Under the pieces are notes generated by a model. That model was not told the origin of the DNA. It was given only the letters and a program-made list of their open reading frames with translations, and made no database searches. Below, piece after piece: positions 33,339 through 40,959 of a stretch of DNA of 64,000 nt; the stretch's first letter is position 1, and every line of letters starts with the position of its first letter. The translations under genes were made by a program, and so were the position numbers. The DNA is taken from contig CBDDII010000003.1 in the NCBI GenBank assembly GCA_965228905.1, positions 2,232,001-2,296,000 of the forward strand. Reading direction: 5' to 3'. This DNA comes from CALKXV01 sp965228905. GTDB taxonomy: Bacteria; Pseudomonadota; Alphaproteobacteria; Rhodobacterales; Rhodobacteraceae.

Positions 33339-33491
33339 CTAGTGGTGCGGCCCCTGGTAGTGCGAGGCGCTGCCGCCGCCTCGGGCCTTGTTGTCGGTGT
33401 CGTCGGGCTTGGTGCGCAATCCGCGCCAGACCAGCCAGACGGCCCCGAGGATCAGAAGGACCAGCGGAGCGAGTTGGAGAATTGGTTTCAT
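33339..33491 (-). CDS. Tiny single-TM protein (50 aa), third of a small-protein set
   Basis: ATG at 33491, GGAGG Shine-Dalgarno 8 bases upstream, TAG stop. The protein starts MKPILQLAPLVLLILGAVW, one hydrophobic helix, then a basic/acid tail (RTKPDDTDNKARGGGSASHY) ending in His-His. Too short for default gene finders. It follows two other tiny membrane proteins on the same strand with gaps of 24-30 bp, the spacing of an operon. Confidence 0.65.
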   Translation of the reverse strand: MKPILQLAPLVLLILGAVWLVWRGLRTKPDDTDNKARGGGSASHYQGPHH

Positions 33492-33521
33492 GTCGGCCTC
33501 CAAGTCACTGAAAACGCAGGG

Positions 33522-33638
33522 TCAGTCCTCGATCGCTTCCTCGGTCTTTGCCTCAATGGTTTTCATGTTTCGCCACAAAAGAATGAAGGCGCCCAGAAGC
33601 AGCATCGCCGCCGGTGTGATACGTACAAACAATCCCAT
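33522..33638 (-). CDS. Tiny single-TM protein (38 aa)
   Basis: ATG at 33638 preceded by GAGGGA. The protein begins MGLFVRITPAAMLLLGAFIL, one TM helix, followed by LWRNMKTIEAKTEEAIED, a short charged tail. Stop TGA at 33522-33524. Second gene of the minus-strand trio. Confidence 0.65.
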   Translation of the reverse strand: MGLFVRITPAAMLLLGAFILLWRNMKTIEAKTEEAIED

Positions 33639-33662
33639 GATATTCCCTCGTTATCCGTTATC

Positions 33663-33809
33663 TCATCCTTCCCCGCTTGGCGCAGGAAACTCGACTTTTT
33701 TCAAAGACTTGATGTCGACCGGGTCTTTCTTCGCCGCGATCCGGGCATAGGCCCATTTCAGCGCGAAAAGAACGGCGGCGAGCACACACACGAATATAAA
33801 ACCCTTCAC
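33663..33809 (-). CDS. Tiny single-TM protein (48 aa)
   Basis: GTG start at 33809 with a GGAGGG Shine-Dalgarno 6 bases upstream. The protein begins with KGFIFVCVLAAVLFALKWAY, one TM helix, then ARIAAKKDPVDIKSLKKVEF, a lysine-rich cytoplasmic-type tail. Stop TGA at 33663-33665. First gene of the minus-strand trio; the 251-bp gap to 34061 should hold its promoter and the divergent promoter. Confidence 0.65.
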   Translation of the reverse strand: MKGFIFVCVLAAVLFALKWAYARIAAKKDPVDIKSLKKVEFPAPSGEG

Positions 33810-34060
33810 CTTTATCCCTCCGATCCTGTCCCGGTCGACAGTTTCTATATGGGAACCAATTGGTGGGGATTAAGCAGGGATTTGGAAACAATCTGTTCCA
33901 GCCGGTACGGTGCAGTTCCCCTTGACGGCTCGGCCAGATTTGGCCCAGTGAGCGGCCCCCAATTCGCAGGAAATGGCCGAATTGGCGGGGGATCCGAAAC
34001 AATGGATGCGCCTCTTCGAACCCCGTGGTCCTCTCGTTCCTACAGAGAGGAGGAGGACCA

Positions 34061-34276
34061 ATGTCAGATTACAATACTCAGCGCGACCTGCCCGGACGGG
34101 GCGCGATGGATTACGGCAGCGGATCGAGCACTGGCTGGATCTGGGGCCTTATCATTCTTGTCGCCCTCGTCGCGCTTGTCGCGATCGGGTCGACCGGCGG
34201 CACCGGCGATGGATCGGAGGCCACCCCCGCGGCCCCGGCTGTCGAGGCCCCGGCGGCAGTGCCAGCGGGCGAATAG
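34061..34276 (+). CDS. Small single-TM protein (71 aa) with Ala/Pro/Glu tail
   Basis: ATG at 34061 with a strong AGGAGG. The N-terminus MSDYNTQRDLPGRGAMDYGS is soluble, followed by one TM helix (WIWGLIILVALVALVAIG) and an Ala/Pro/Glu-rich tail ending GE. The tail composition resembles the neighbour at 34421. Probably an inner-membrane protein with the tail outside. No family recognised. Confidence 0.75.
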   Translation: MSDYNTQRDLPGRGAMDYGSGSSTGWIWGLIILVALVALVAIGSTGGTGDGSEATPAAPAVEAPAAVPAGE

Positions 34277-34362
34277 CCCGGCGGCCACGGGCGTTCCGGG
34301 CAACCGGGGCGCCTGCCCAACCGGCGGGATTTTGCCGGTTTTCACCCCCCTCGAAAATTCCC

Positions 34363-34387
34363 GGAACCGTTCTTTCAGCCGCTCGTT
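34363..34387 (+). promoter_or_regulatory. EcfG-type (general stress response) promoter
   Basis: GGAAC at 34363-34367, a 16-bp spacer and CGTT at 34384-34387, an exact match to the alphaproteobacterial EcfG consensus GGAAC-N16-17-CGTT. It lies 34 bp upstream of the ATG at 34421. Confidence 0.75.
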
Positions 34388-34420
34388 GACCCGGCAGAGC
34401 AACAGGAAAGGACAGTTTCT

Positions 34421-34774
34421 ATGTCACATCATACGAACACCAATACTTCTCCCAATGCATCCACGGGCACCGGGTCGACCGGCATCGCGCTTATCGTCGG
34501 TGGTCTTGTCGTCGCGGTCGGCATCCTGGCCTTTGTCTTCCTTGGGGGAGCCGAGGAAAGCGATGACCTCAACGTCACGATCGACGGTTCCAGCGCTGTT
34601 GAATCGGTCGAAGACGCCGCGAATGACGCCGCTGCCACCGTGGAAGGCGCTGCCGAAGGGGCAGCAGAATCCATCGAAGGCGCTGCGGAAAGTGCTGCCG
34701 GTGCCGTCGAAGGCGCTGCCGATAGTGCGGCCGAAGCGGCCGACGATGCTGCGGACAGCGTTTCGGGCAACTAA
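34421..34774 (+). CDS. Small membrane-anchored Ala/Glu-rich repeat protein, probable EcfG regulon
   Basis: 117 residues. A short polar start, one TM helix (IALIVGGLVVAVGILAFVFLG), then a repetitive acidic tail with repeated AEGAAES/AEGAADS-type heptad-like units (residues 60-110), likely a long amphipathic or coiled helix in the periplasm. Preceded by a clear EcfG promoter and followed by an intrinsic terminator, so it is a stand-alone stress gene. No homologue named. Confidence 0.8.
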   Translation: MSHHTNTNTSPNASTGTGSTGIALIVGGLVVAVGILAFVFLGGAEESDDLNVTIDGSSAVESVEDAANDAAATVEGAAEGAAESIEGAAESAAGAVEGAADSAAEAADDAADSVSGN

Positions 34775-34812
34775 GCCCCTTTATATCCCGGCCCGCGTGT
34801 CGGGCCTTGATT

Positions 34813-34844
34813 GGATCGGTTCCCGTCCGGGGGCCGGTCCTTTT
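34813..34844 (+). terminator. Intrinsic terminator after the 34421 gene
   Basis: Stem GGATCGG (34813-34819) pairs with CCGGTCC (34834-34840) with one G-U pair, an inner CCC/GGG pairing, and TTTT at 34841-34844. It lies 33 bp before soxD, so soxD transcription would need its own start. Confidence 0.6.
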
Positions 34845-34876
34845 CGTGTTTTCACATCGGCGAGAAAGGTGCGCCC

Positions 34877-35200
34877 ATGCTGATCCTGACCTGTCCCTAT
34901 TGCGGTATTCGTGCGGACGAAACCGAGCTGGCCCCCGGCGGCGAGGCGCATCTGACGCGCCATGGTCCGGGTTCGACGGACGAGGAATTCGAGGGCTACC
35001 TGTTCAACCGGGTCAACCCGAGGGGCGTGCATTTCGAACGCTGGCGTCATGCCTATGGCTGCGGCAAGTGGTTCCACGCCGCGCGGGATACGGTGACGCT
35101 GGAGGTCTTTGGCACCTATGTCGCCCAGGTGAGCGCGCCGCCGGAAGACATCGTTGCGGCGATCAAGGCCAGGCGACCGGAGTGGGAGATGCCGTCATGA
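34877..35200 (+). CDS. soxD: Sarcosine oxidase, delta subunit
   Basis: 107 residues. MLILTCPYCG and HAYGCGKWF supply the cysteine/histidine set that binds structural zinc in the delta subunit. It stabilises the alpha/beta complex. Its stop overlaps the soxA start by 4 bp (ATGA). Separated from soxB by about 2 kb of small unrelated genes and a terminator. Confidence 0.95.
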   Translation: MLILTCPYCGIRADETELAPGGEAHLTRHGPGSTDEEFEGYLFNRVNPRGVHFERWRHAYGCGKWFHAARDTVTLEVFGTYVAQVSAPPEDIVAAIKARRPEWEMPS

Positions 35201-38200
35201 GCCATCGTCTGAGCACCGGGGGGCGGTTGATCGACCGTTCGAAGCCGCTGACGTTCACCTTCAACGGCAAGACCTTTCGCGGATTCCAGGGCGATACGCT
35301 GGCCGCGGCCCTTTTGGGGCAGGGTCAGATGCTGATGGGACGGTCGTTCAAGTATCATAGGCCGCGCGGTGTCGTGGCCTCGGGCGCGGAAGAGCCGAAT
35401 GCCCTGATGGGGATTGGCAAGGACAAGACGTTCGAGCCGAATGCGCGCGCGACGACGACAGAACTGTTCGAGGGGCTTGAGGCGCAGTCGCAGAACCACT
35501 GGCCGAGCCTTGAATTCGACATCGGGGCGGTGAATGCCAAGCTGTCGCGGTTCCTGCCGGCGGGGTTCTATTACAAGATGTTCCTTTGGCCGCGTGCCTT
35601 TTGGAAGCACGTTTATGAGCCGGTGATCCGGGAATCTGCGGGCCTGGGCAAACCGCCACGCCACAAGGACGCCGACCACTACGAGCACTTCAACGTGACG
35701 GTCGACGTTCTGGTCGTCGGCGGCGGTGTGGCCGGTCTGGCGGCGGCACGCGCGGCGGGTGAGGCCGGGGCCGAGGTGTTGCTGGTGGAACAGACGGCCC
35801 ATTGGGGCGGGCGGACCATTGTGGACGGTGGCCGGATTGATGGGCAGGACGCGGCGGATTGGGTGCGCGAGAGCGTGGCCGCGCTGGAGGCGATGGAGAA
35901 TGTCACCCTGCGGTCCCGCTGCATGGGGGCCGGGGTTTATGACCATGGCTATGTCCTGTTGAACGAACGTCTGGGCGATCACGCGCCGGATCCATCGGTG
36001 CCGCGCCAGAGGCTCTGGAAGGTGCGCAGCGGTCAGGTTGTCACCGCGACAGGCGCGATCGAGCGGCCCTTGAGTTTCGCGGGCAATGATCTGCCGGGCG
36101 TGATGTTGGCAAGTGCCGTGCGCGACTACCTTGGCAATTTTGCTGTCGCCCCCGGTCGGCGGACGGTGGTGGTGACGAACAACGACGATGCCTACCGGAC
36201 CGCTCTGGCGCTGAAGGCCGCCGGGTTGGAGGTGCCTGCGGTGCTGGATGCGCGTGAAGAGGTAACAAGCCCGTTGGTGGAAGAGGCGCGTGCGGCGGGC
36301 ATCCGGGTCGTGACCGGGCGCGGTGTGGCGAGCGTGACCGGCAAGGGCCGGGTTCAGGTGGTCCATGCCTGCAAGCAGGACAGCGACGGATCGGTCACCG
36401 AGGCGATCGAGGCCGATTGTGTCGCCATGTCGGGCGGCTGGTCGCCGGTGGTGCATCTTTGGTCCCATGCGGGCGGCAAGCTGGTCTGGGACGAGGTGGA
36501 AGCGCATTTCCGCCCCGATCCCGACCGTGCGCCGAAGGGGGCCCTGGGCGAGGCTTTCGTTCTGTCGGCAGGTGCGGCAAGCGGGGCGATGAGCCTGCGC
36601 GAAACACTGGCGGACGCCCATGCCGCCGGGATCTCTGCCGCGGATGCGGTCGGTCACAAGGGCGCGGCCGCTGCTCCCGAGGCCGAGCCGGAAACGCGCG
36701 GACCCACGGCGGCGGTCTGGCTGATGCCGGGGGCGGCGCCCTATGCCAAGCGGGCGAAGTCCTGGCTGGATTTCCAGAACGACGTGAAAGTCTCGGATGT
36801 GGAACTGGCCGCGCGGGAAGGGTATGAAAGCGTCGAACATACCAAGCGGTACACCACCCTTGGCATGGCGACGGATCAAGGCAAGCTGAGCAATATCAAC
36901 GGGCTGGCAGTTCTGTCGAAGGAACTTGGCGTGCCGATCCCCGACGTTGGCACGACGACCTTCCGCCCGCCTTACACGCCGGTCACCCTGGGTGCCATTG
37001 CCGGAGAGGCGAAGGCGGAGTTGTTCCAGCCCGTGCGCAAGACACCGATGCACGACTGGCACGATGCGAACGGCGCCCATTGGGAACCGGTCGGCCATTG
37101 GCGGCGGCCCTATGCCTTCGTGAAGCCGGGCGAAAGCGTGGAAGAGGCCGTTCACCGCGAGGTGAAGGTGACGCGCGGCAGCGTCGGGCTGTTGGATGCC
37201 TCGACCCTGGGCAAGCTGATCGTGAAGGGGCCGGACGCGGGCAAATTCCTCGACATGCTTTACACCAACATGATGAGCACCCTGAAACCGGGGAAATGTC
37301 GTTACGGGCTGATGTGTACCGAGAACGGGTTTCTGACCGACGACGGGGTGGTCGCGCGGATCGACGAGGATACCTGGCTGTGCCACACCACCTCGGGCGG
37401 GGCGGATCGCATCCACGGTGCGATGGAGGAATGGCTTCAGACCGAGTGGTGGGACTGGCAGGTCTATGTCACCAATGTGACCGAGCAATACGCCCAGATC
37501 GGCGTGGTCGGCCCGAAGGCACGCGAAGTGCTGGAAACGCTTGGCGGCACGCTGGATCTGTCGAAAGAGGGTCTGCCCTTCATGGCCTGGTCGGAAGGGG
37601 CTTTGGGGAATATCCCGGCGCGGGTGTTCCGGATCTCGTTCTCGGGCGAATTGTCATACGAGATCGCGGTGCCGGCTTCGCAAGGTATGGCTCTTTGGGA
37701 AAAGCTGCTGGAGGCGGGCAAGGCGCATTCGATCACGCCCTATGGCACCGAGGCGCTGCACATCATGCGGGCCGAGAAGGGGTTCATCATGATCGGGGAC
37801 GAAACCGACGGCACGGTGATCCCGCAGGACCTGGGCCTCAACTGGGCGATTTCCAAGAAGAAGGAAGACTTCCTGGGCAAGCGGGCGCAGGAGCGGGATC
37901 ACATGACCGATCCCCTGCGCTGGAAACTGGTGGGGCTTGAAACGCTGGATGGGTCGGTGTTGCCGGACGGGGCCTATGCGGTGGAAGAAGGTACGAACGC
38001 GAATGGCCAGCGAAAGACGCAGGGGCGCGTGACCTCGACCTATTACTCGCCGACCCTGCAGCGTGGCATTGCCATGGGGTTGGTGGAACGGGGGCCGGAC
38101 CGGATGGGCCAGGTGCTGGAATTCCCCGATCTGGACGGCGAAGTGATTTCGGCACGGATCGTCGATCCGGTGTTCTTTGACCCCGAAGGAGAGAAGCAGA

Positions 38201-38208
38201 ATGTCTGA
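35197..38208 (+). CDS. soxA: Sarcosine oxidase, alpha subunit
   Basis: 1003 residues. The N-terminus is a ferredoxin-like domain (LTFTFNGKTFRGFQGDTLAAALLGQGQ), then an NAD/FAD Rossmann fold (DVLVVGGGVAGLAAARAAGEAG near residue 168) and a C-terminal aminomethyltransferase (GCV_T) domain that binds tetrahydrofolate (about residue 600 on). The released methyl group is passed to THF. Overlaps soxG by 8 bp. Confidence 0.97.
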   Translation: MSHRLSTGGRLIDRSKPLTFTFNGKTFRGFQGDTLAAALLGQGQMLMGRSFKYHRPRGVVASGAEEPNALMGIGKDKTFEPNARATTTELFEGLEAQSQNHWPSLEFDIGAVNAKLSRFLPAGFYYKMFLWPRAFWKHVYEPVIRESAGLGKPPRHKDADHYEHFNVTVDVLVVGGGVAGLAAARAAGEAGAEVLLVEQTAHWGGRTIVDGGRIDGQDAADWVRESVAALEAMENVTLRSRCMGAGVYDHGYVLLNERLGDHAPDPSVPRQRLWKVRSGQVVTATGAIERPLSFAGNDLPGVMLASAVRDYLGNFAVAPGRRTVVVTNNDDAYRTALALKAAGLEVPAVLDAREEVTSPLVEEARAAGIRVVTGRGVASVTGKGRVQVVHACKQDSDGSVTEAIEADCVAMSGGWSPVVHLWSHAGGKLVWDEVEAHFRPDPDRAPKGALGEAFVLSAGAASGAMSLRETLADAHAAGISAADAVGHKGAAAAPEAEPETRGPTAAVWLMPGAAPYAKRAKSWLDFQNDVKVSDVELAAREGYESVEHTKRYTTLGMATDQGKLSNINGLAVLSKELGVPIPDVGTTTFRPPYTPVTLGAIAGEAKAELFQPVRKTPMHDWHDANGAHWEPVGHWRRPYAFVKPGESVEEAVHREVKVTRGSVGLLDASTLGKLIVKGPDAGKFLDMLYTNMMSTLKPGKCRYGLMCTENGFLTDDGVVARIDEDTWLCHTTSGGADRIHGAMEEWLQTEWWDWQVYVTNVTEQYAQIGVVGPKAREVLETLGGTLDLSKEGLPFMAWSEGALGNIPARVFRISFSGELSYEIAVPASQGMALWEKLLEAGKAHSITPYGTEALHIMRAEKGFIMIGDETDGTVIPQDLGLNWAISKKKEDFLGKRAQERDHMTDPLRWKLVGLETLDGSVLPDGAYAVEEGTNANGQRKTQGRVTSTYYSPTLQRGIAMGLVERGPDRMGQVLEFPDLDGEVISARIVDPVFFDPEGEKQNV

Positions 38209-38770
38209 GGCAGTGACGGCCCTGTCCGGGGCATCGTTCAAGGGGTTGATCCGCGTGGAAGACGCGGGATTGACGGGGATGGTCACGTTGCGGGGCGATC
38301 TGTCCGGTGAAGGTGTTGCCAGGGCTTTGGGCGAGGTCGGGCGCGAGGTGCCGGGGCAGGGTGCGGCGGTTGGTGTGCTTGGGGCGGGAACGCTCTGGAT
38401 GTCACCGGACGAGTTGCTGGTTCTTTGCGACCATGGCGAGGCCGAAGCGGTGACGTCGGGCCTGTCAAAGGCCCTGTCGGACGAACATGCTCTTGCGGTC
38501 AACGTCTCGGATGCCCGCACCGTGATCCGTCTGTCGGGAGAGGGCCCGATGATCCGCGAAGTGCTGGCCAAGCTGTCGCCTGCGGATCTGCGCGCCTCGG
38601 TATTGCCGGTCGGACAGGTGCGGCGGACACGGCTGGCGCAGGTTGCCGCCGCCTTCTGGTTCGCGAGCGAAGACGAGGCCTATGTCGTCGCCTTCCGCTC
38701 GGTCGGCGATTACGTTTTCAAGCTGCTTTCGACGGTGGCCGAAGAGGGCAGCGCGGTCGGGTATTTCTGA
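38201..38770 (+). CDS. soxG: Sarcosine oxidase, gamma subunit
   Basis: 189 residues, starting MSEAVTALSGASFKGLIRVE. The sequence has the gamma-subunit pattern (GAGTLWMSPDELLVLCDHG, DARTVIRLSGEGPMIREVLAK), related to the aminomethyltransferase fold. Completes the DAG run. Convergent with the FAH-family gene 9 bp away. Confidence 0.93.
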   Translation: MSEAVTALSGASFKGLIRVEDAGLTGMVTLRGDLSGEGVARALGEVGREVPGQGAAVGVLGAGTLWMSPDELLVLCDHGEAEAVTSGLSKALSDEHALAVNVSDARTVIRLSGEGPMIREVLAKLSPADLRASVLPVGQVRRTRLAQVAAAFWFASEDEAYVVAFRSVGDYVFKLLSTVAEEGSAVGYF

Positions 38771-38779
38771 CGCGGGCCC

Positions 38780-39466
38780 TCAGGTGACCTTGACCTCAAG
38801 CGTTCCGAGCTTGTCGGCGGAAAGTTCCATGACATCGCCCCGCGCGACCGGGCCGACGCCCGAGGGCGTGCCGGACAGGATGACGTCGCCGGCGGCAAGT
38901 TCGAAATACTCGCTGAGATAGGAAATCATCTCGGGCACCTTCCAGATCATCTGGTTCAGGTCACCTTCCTGGCGGAGTTCCCCGTTCAATTTCAGGTTGA
39001 TGGCGCCTTCGTTCAAAAGACCGGTGTCCGACACCGGATGCACCGGGCCGACCGGGGCGGAGCGTTCGAAAGCCTTGCCGATTTCCCAGGGGCGGCCCAT
39101 CTTTTTCTGTTCGCCCTGAAGGTCGCGGCGGGTCATGTCGAGGGCGAGCGCGTAGCCAAAGATATGCGCCTCGGCGTCTTCGATCGCGATATTCGTGCCG
39201 CCCGATTTCAGCATGACAGCCATTTCGATTTCAAAGTGGACGTCCGAGGATTTGGGCGGATAGGGAAACTCGCCCGAGGTGTCGAGGTTGTCGGGGTTTT
39301 TCTGAAAGAAGAACGGCGGTTCGCGGTCCGGGTCATGGCCCATTTCGATGGCGTGGGCGGCGTAGTTGCGCCCGATGCAATAGACGCGGCGCACCGGGAA
39401 AAGGGCGTCGGAGCCTGCGACGGGCAGCGCCGGGACTTTGGGGACTTCAATGGCGTATTGGGACAT
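38780..39466 (-). CDS. Fumarylacetoacetate hydrolase family protein
   Basis: 228 residues. FAH catalytic/metal residues are readable: RVYCIGRNYAAHAIEMGHD, the metal-site Glu pair in FEIEMAVMLKSGG, and SGTPSGVGPV. Family members hydrolyse or decarboxylate acylpyruvates and related diketo acids with a divalent metal; the substrate here is unknown. Convergent with soxG. Confidence 0.9.
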   Translation of the reverse strand: MSQYAIEVPKVPALPVAGSDALFPVRRVYCIGRNYAAHAIEMGHDPDREPPFFFQKNPDNLDTSGEFPYPPKSSDVHFEIEMAVMLKSGGTNIAIEDAEAHIFGYALALDMTRRDLQGEQKKMGRPWEIGKAFERSAPVGPVHPVSDTGLLNEGAINLKLNGELRQEGDLNQMIWKVPEMISYLSEYFELAAGDVILSGTPSGVGPVARGDVMELSADKLGTLEVKVT

Positions 39467-39573
39467 TCGAACCTCGATGGAGTGACGCCCATGCCTTAGC
39501 GCGATGGTGGGGGCGGTTCAATTGGTTCGTTCGTGGGTTTGCGAAGGCGAAGGCTATTGCCCATAGTGTGCGG

Positions 39574-40236
39574 ATGACCAACCGCGCTTACGACCCCGCC
39601 GAGGTTCTGGCCCTCTGGTTTCCCGACAACGCCCATTGGGCCGACCCGGAGCGTCACGGGGCGTTCTGGGAAGAGCGGATGCAAGGCGGGATGGACGAGG
39701 TGATCATCCGGGATTTCGCCGGTCTGACCGAAGCGGCGGCGAAGGGGGCGTTGGATCACTGGTCCGACACGCCACGGGGGCGGCTGGCCTTGGTGATCGC
39801 GCTGGATCAGTTTCCACGCTCGCTCTGGCGGGACACGCCGGGGGCCTTTGCGCAGGACATCAAGGCGACCCGGATCGTGCTGGAAGGGATCGCGAAGGGA
39901 GACTTTGACACTTACGAACCCTGGGAGGCGGCGTTTTTCATAATTGCGCTTGGTCATTGCGAGGGGCCGGATCACCTGCAACGGTTCGACCTGATCGAGG
40001 AATTGACCGAGCGGGTCATCGCGAAACTGCCCGAGGCCATTTCCGGCATGGGCGACAGGTTTCGCGGCCAGAACGCGCGAGTGCGCACCATTATCGAGAA
40101 ATTCGGCCGCCATCCGCATCGAAACCCCATCCTTGGGCGGGTCTCTTCGCCCGAAGAACAGGCATATATCGACACGGGCGATTTTCCCCATGTGCGCAAG
40201 GTGGAAGAAATCGTCGAAGGTGGCGGAACCACTTGA
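39574..40236 (+). CDS. DUF924 family protein
   Basis: 220 residues. The motif LALVIALDQFPRSLWRDTPGAFAQD and the later QNARVRTIIEKFGRHPHRN segment are diagnostic of DUF924 (all-helical, function unknown). I chose the ATG at 39574 over the GTG two codons upstream. Followed 63 bp later by sodB in the same direction. Confidence 0.92.
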   Translation: MTNRAYDPAEVLALWFPDNAHWADPERHGAFWEERMQGGMDEVIIRDFAGLTEAAAKGALDHWSDTPRGRLALVIALDQFPRSLWRDTPGAFAQDIKATRIVLEGIAKGDFDTYEPWEAAFFIIALGHCEGPDHLQRFDLIEELTERVIAKLPEAISGMGDRFRGQNARVRTIIEKFGRHPHRNPILGRVSSPEEQAYIDTGDFPHVRKVEEIVEGGGTT

Positions 40237-40299
40237 CCCCGGCGCGCATTCACCACAGGTAGAGACCAAAGAGACACCTCACACAGGAGAGATATTCCA

Positions 40300-40899
40300 A
40301 TGGCTTTTGAACTTCCCGACCTTCCCTATGCCCATGACGCGCTGGCCGACAACGGCATGTCGAAAGAGACGCTGGAGTATCACCACGACCTGCACCACAA
40401 GGCCTATGTCGACAACGGCAACAAGCTGATCGAAGGCACGGAGTGGGACGGCAAGAGCCTGGAAGAGATCATCGTCGGCACCTATGACAAGGGCGCGGTG
40501 GCTCAGAACGGTATCTTCAACAACATCAGCCAGTTGTGGAACCACAACCAGTTCTGGGAGATGATGGGGCCGGGTTCCTCGGCTATGCCGTCGGAGCTGG
40601 AAAGCGCGATCACCGAGAGCTTTGGCTCGGTCGATGAGTTCAAGTCGCAGTTTTCCGCTGCCGGTGCCGGTCAGTTCGGTTCGGGCTGGGCCTGGCTGGT
40701 CAAGAACGCCGACGGTTCGCTGGCGGTGACCAAGACGGAAAACGGTGTGAACCCCTTGTGCTTTGGTCAGACCGCGCTTCTGGGCTGCGATGTGTGGGAG
40801 CATTCCTATTACATCGACTTCCGCAACAAGCGGCCTGCCTATCTGACGAACTTCCTCGACAACCTGGTCAACTGGGAAAACGTCGCGTCGCGCATGTGA
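40300..40899 (+). CDS. sodB: Superoxide dismutase (Fe/Mn type)
   Basis: 199 residues. The four ligands sit in LEYHHDLHHKAY, WNHNQFWEMM, and GCDVWEHSYY (Asp and His). Dismutates superoxide in the cytosol. The Fe or Mn preference cannot be read from this alone, but the short 199-residue form and the GSGWAWLV segment favour the Fe type. CAGGAG lies 12 bases before the start, and a strong terminator follows. Confidence 0.97.
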   Translation: MAFELPDLPYAHDALADNGMSKETLEYHHDLHHKAYVDNGNKLIEGTEWDGKSLEEIIVGTYDKGAVAQNGIFNNISQLWNHNQFWEMMGPGSSAMPSELESAITESFGSVDEFKSQFSAAGAGQFGSGWAWLVKNADGSLAVTKTENGVNPLCFGQTALLGCDVWEHSYYIDFRNKRPAYLTNFLDNLVNWENVASRM

Positions 40900-40920
40900 T
40901 TTCCGCACCATTTCGCGATC

Positions 40921-40952
40921 AAGCCCGCCGGTTCTGGCGGGCTTTTTCTTTT
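40921..40952 (+). terminator. Intrinsic terminator of sodB
   Basis: Stem AAGCCCGCC (40921-40929) pairs with GGCGGGCTT (40936-40944), loop GGTTCT, followed by a T-rich tail to 40952. Confidence 0.92.
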
Positions 40953-40959
40953 CCGGGCC

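Noticed and set aside
33132..34883. Long plus-strand open frame of about 580 codons over the sox island
   Set aside because: It crosses several real small genes, an EcfG promoter and a terminator, and has no recognisable domain; it is an artefact of the high-GC context.
34807..35196. N-terminal extension of soxA
   Set aside because: The in-frame extension overlaps soxD; the family start MSHRLSTGGRLID at 35197 follows the soxD stop directly.
35116..37488. 790-codon minus-strand frame inside soxA
   Set aside because: A shadow of soxA with biased composition and no family match.
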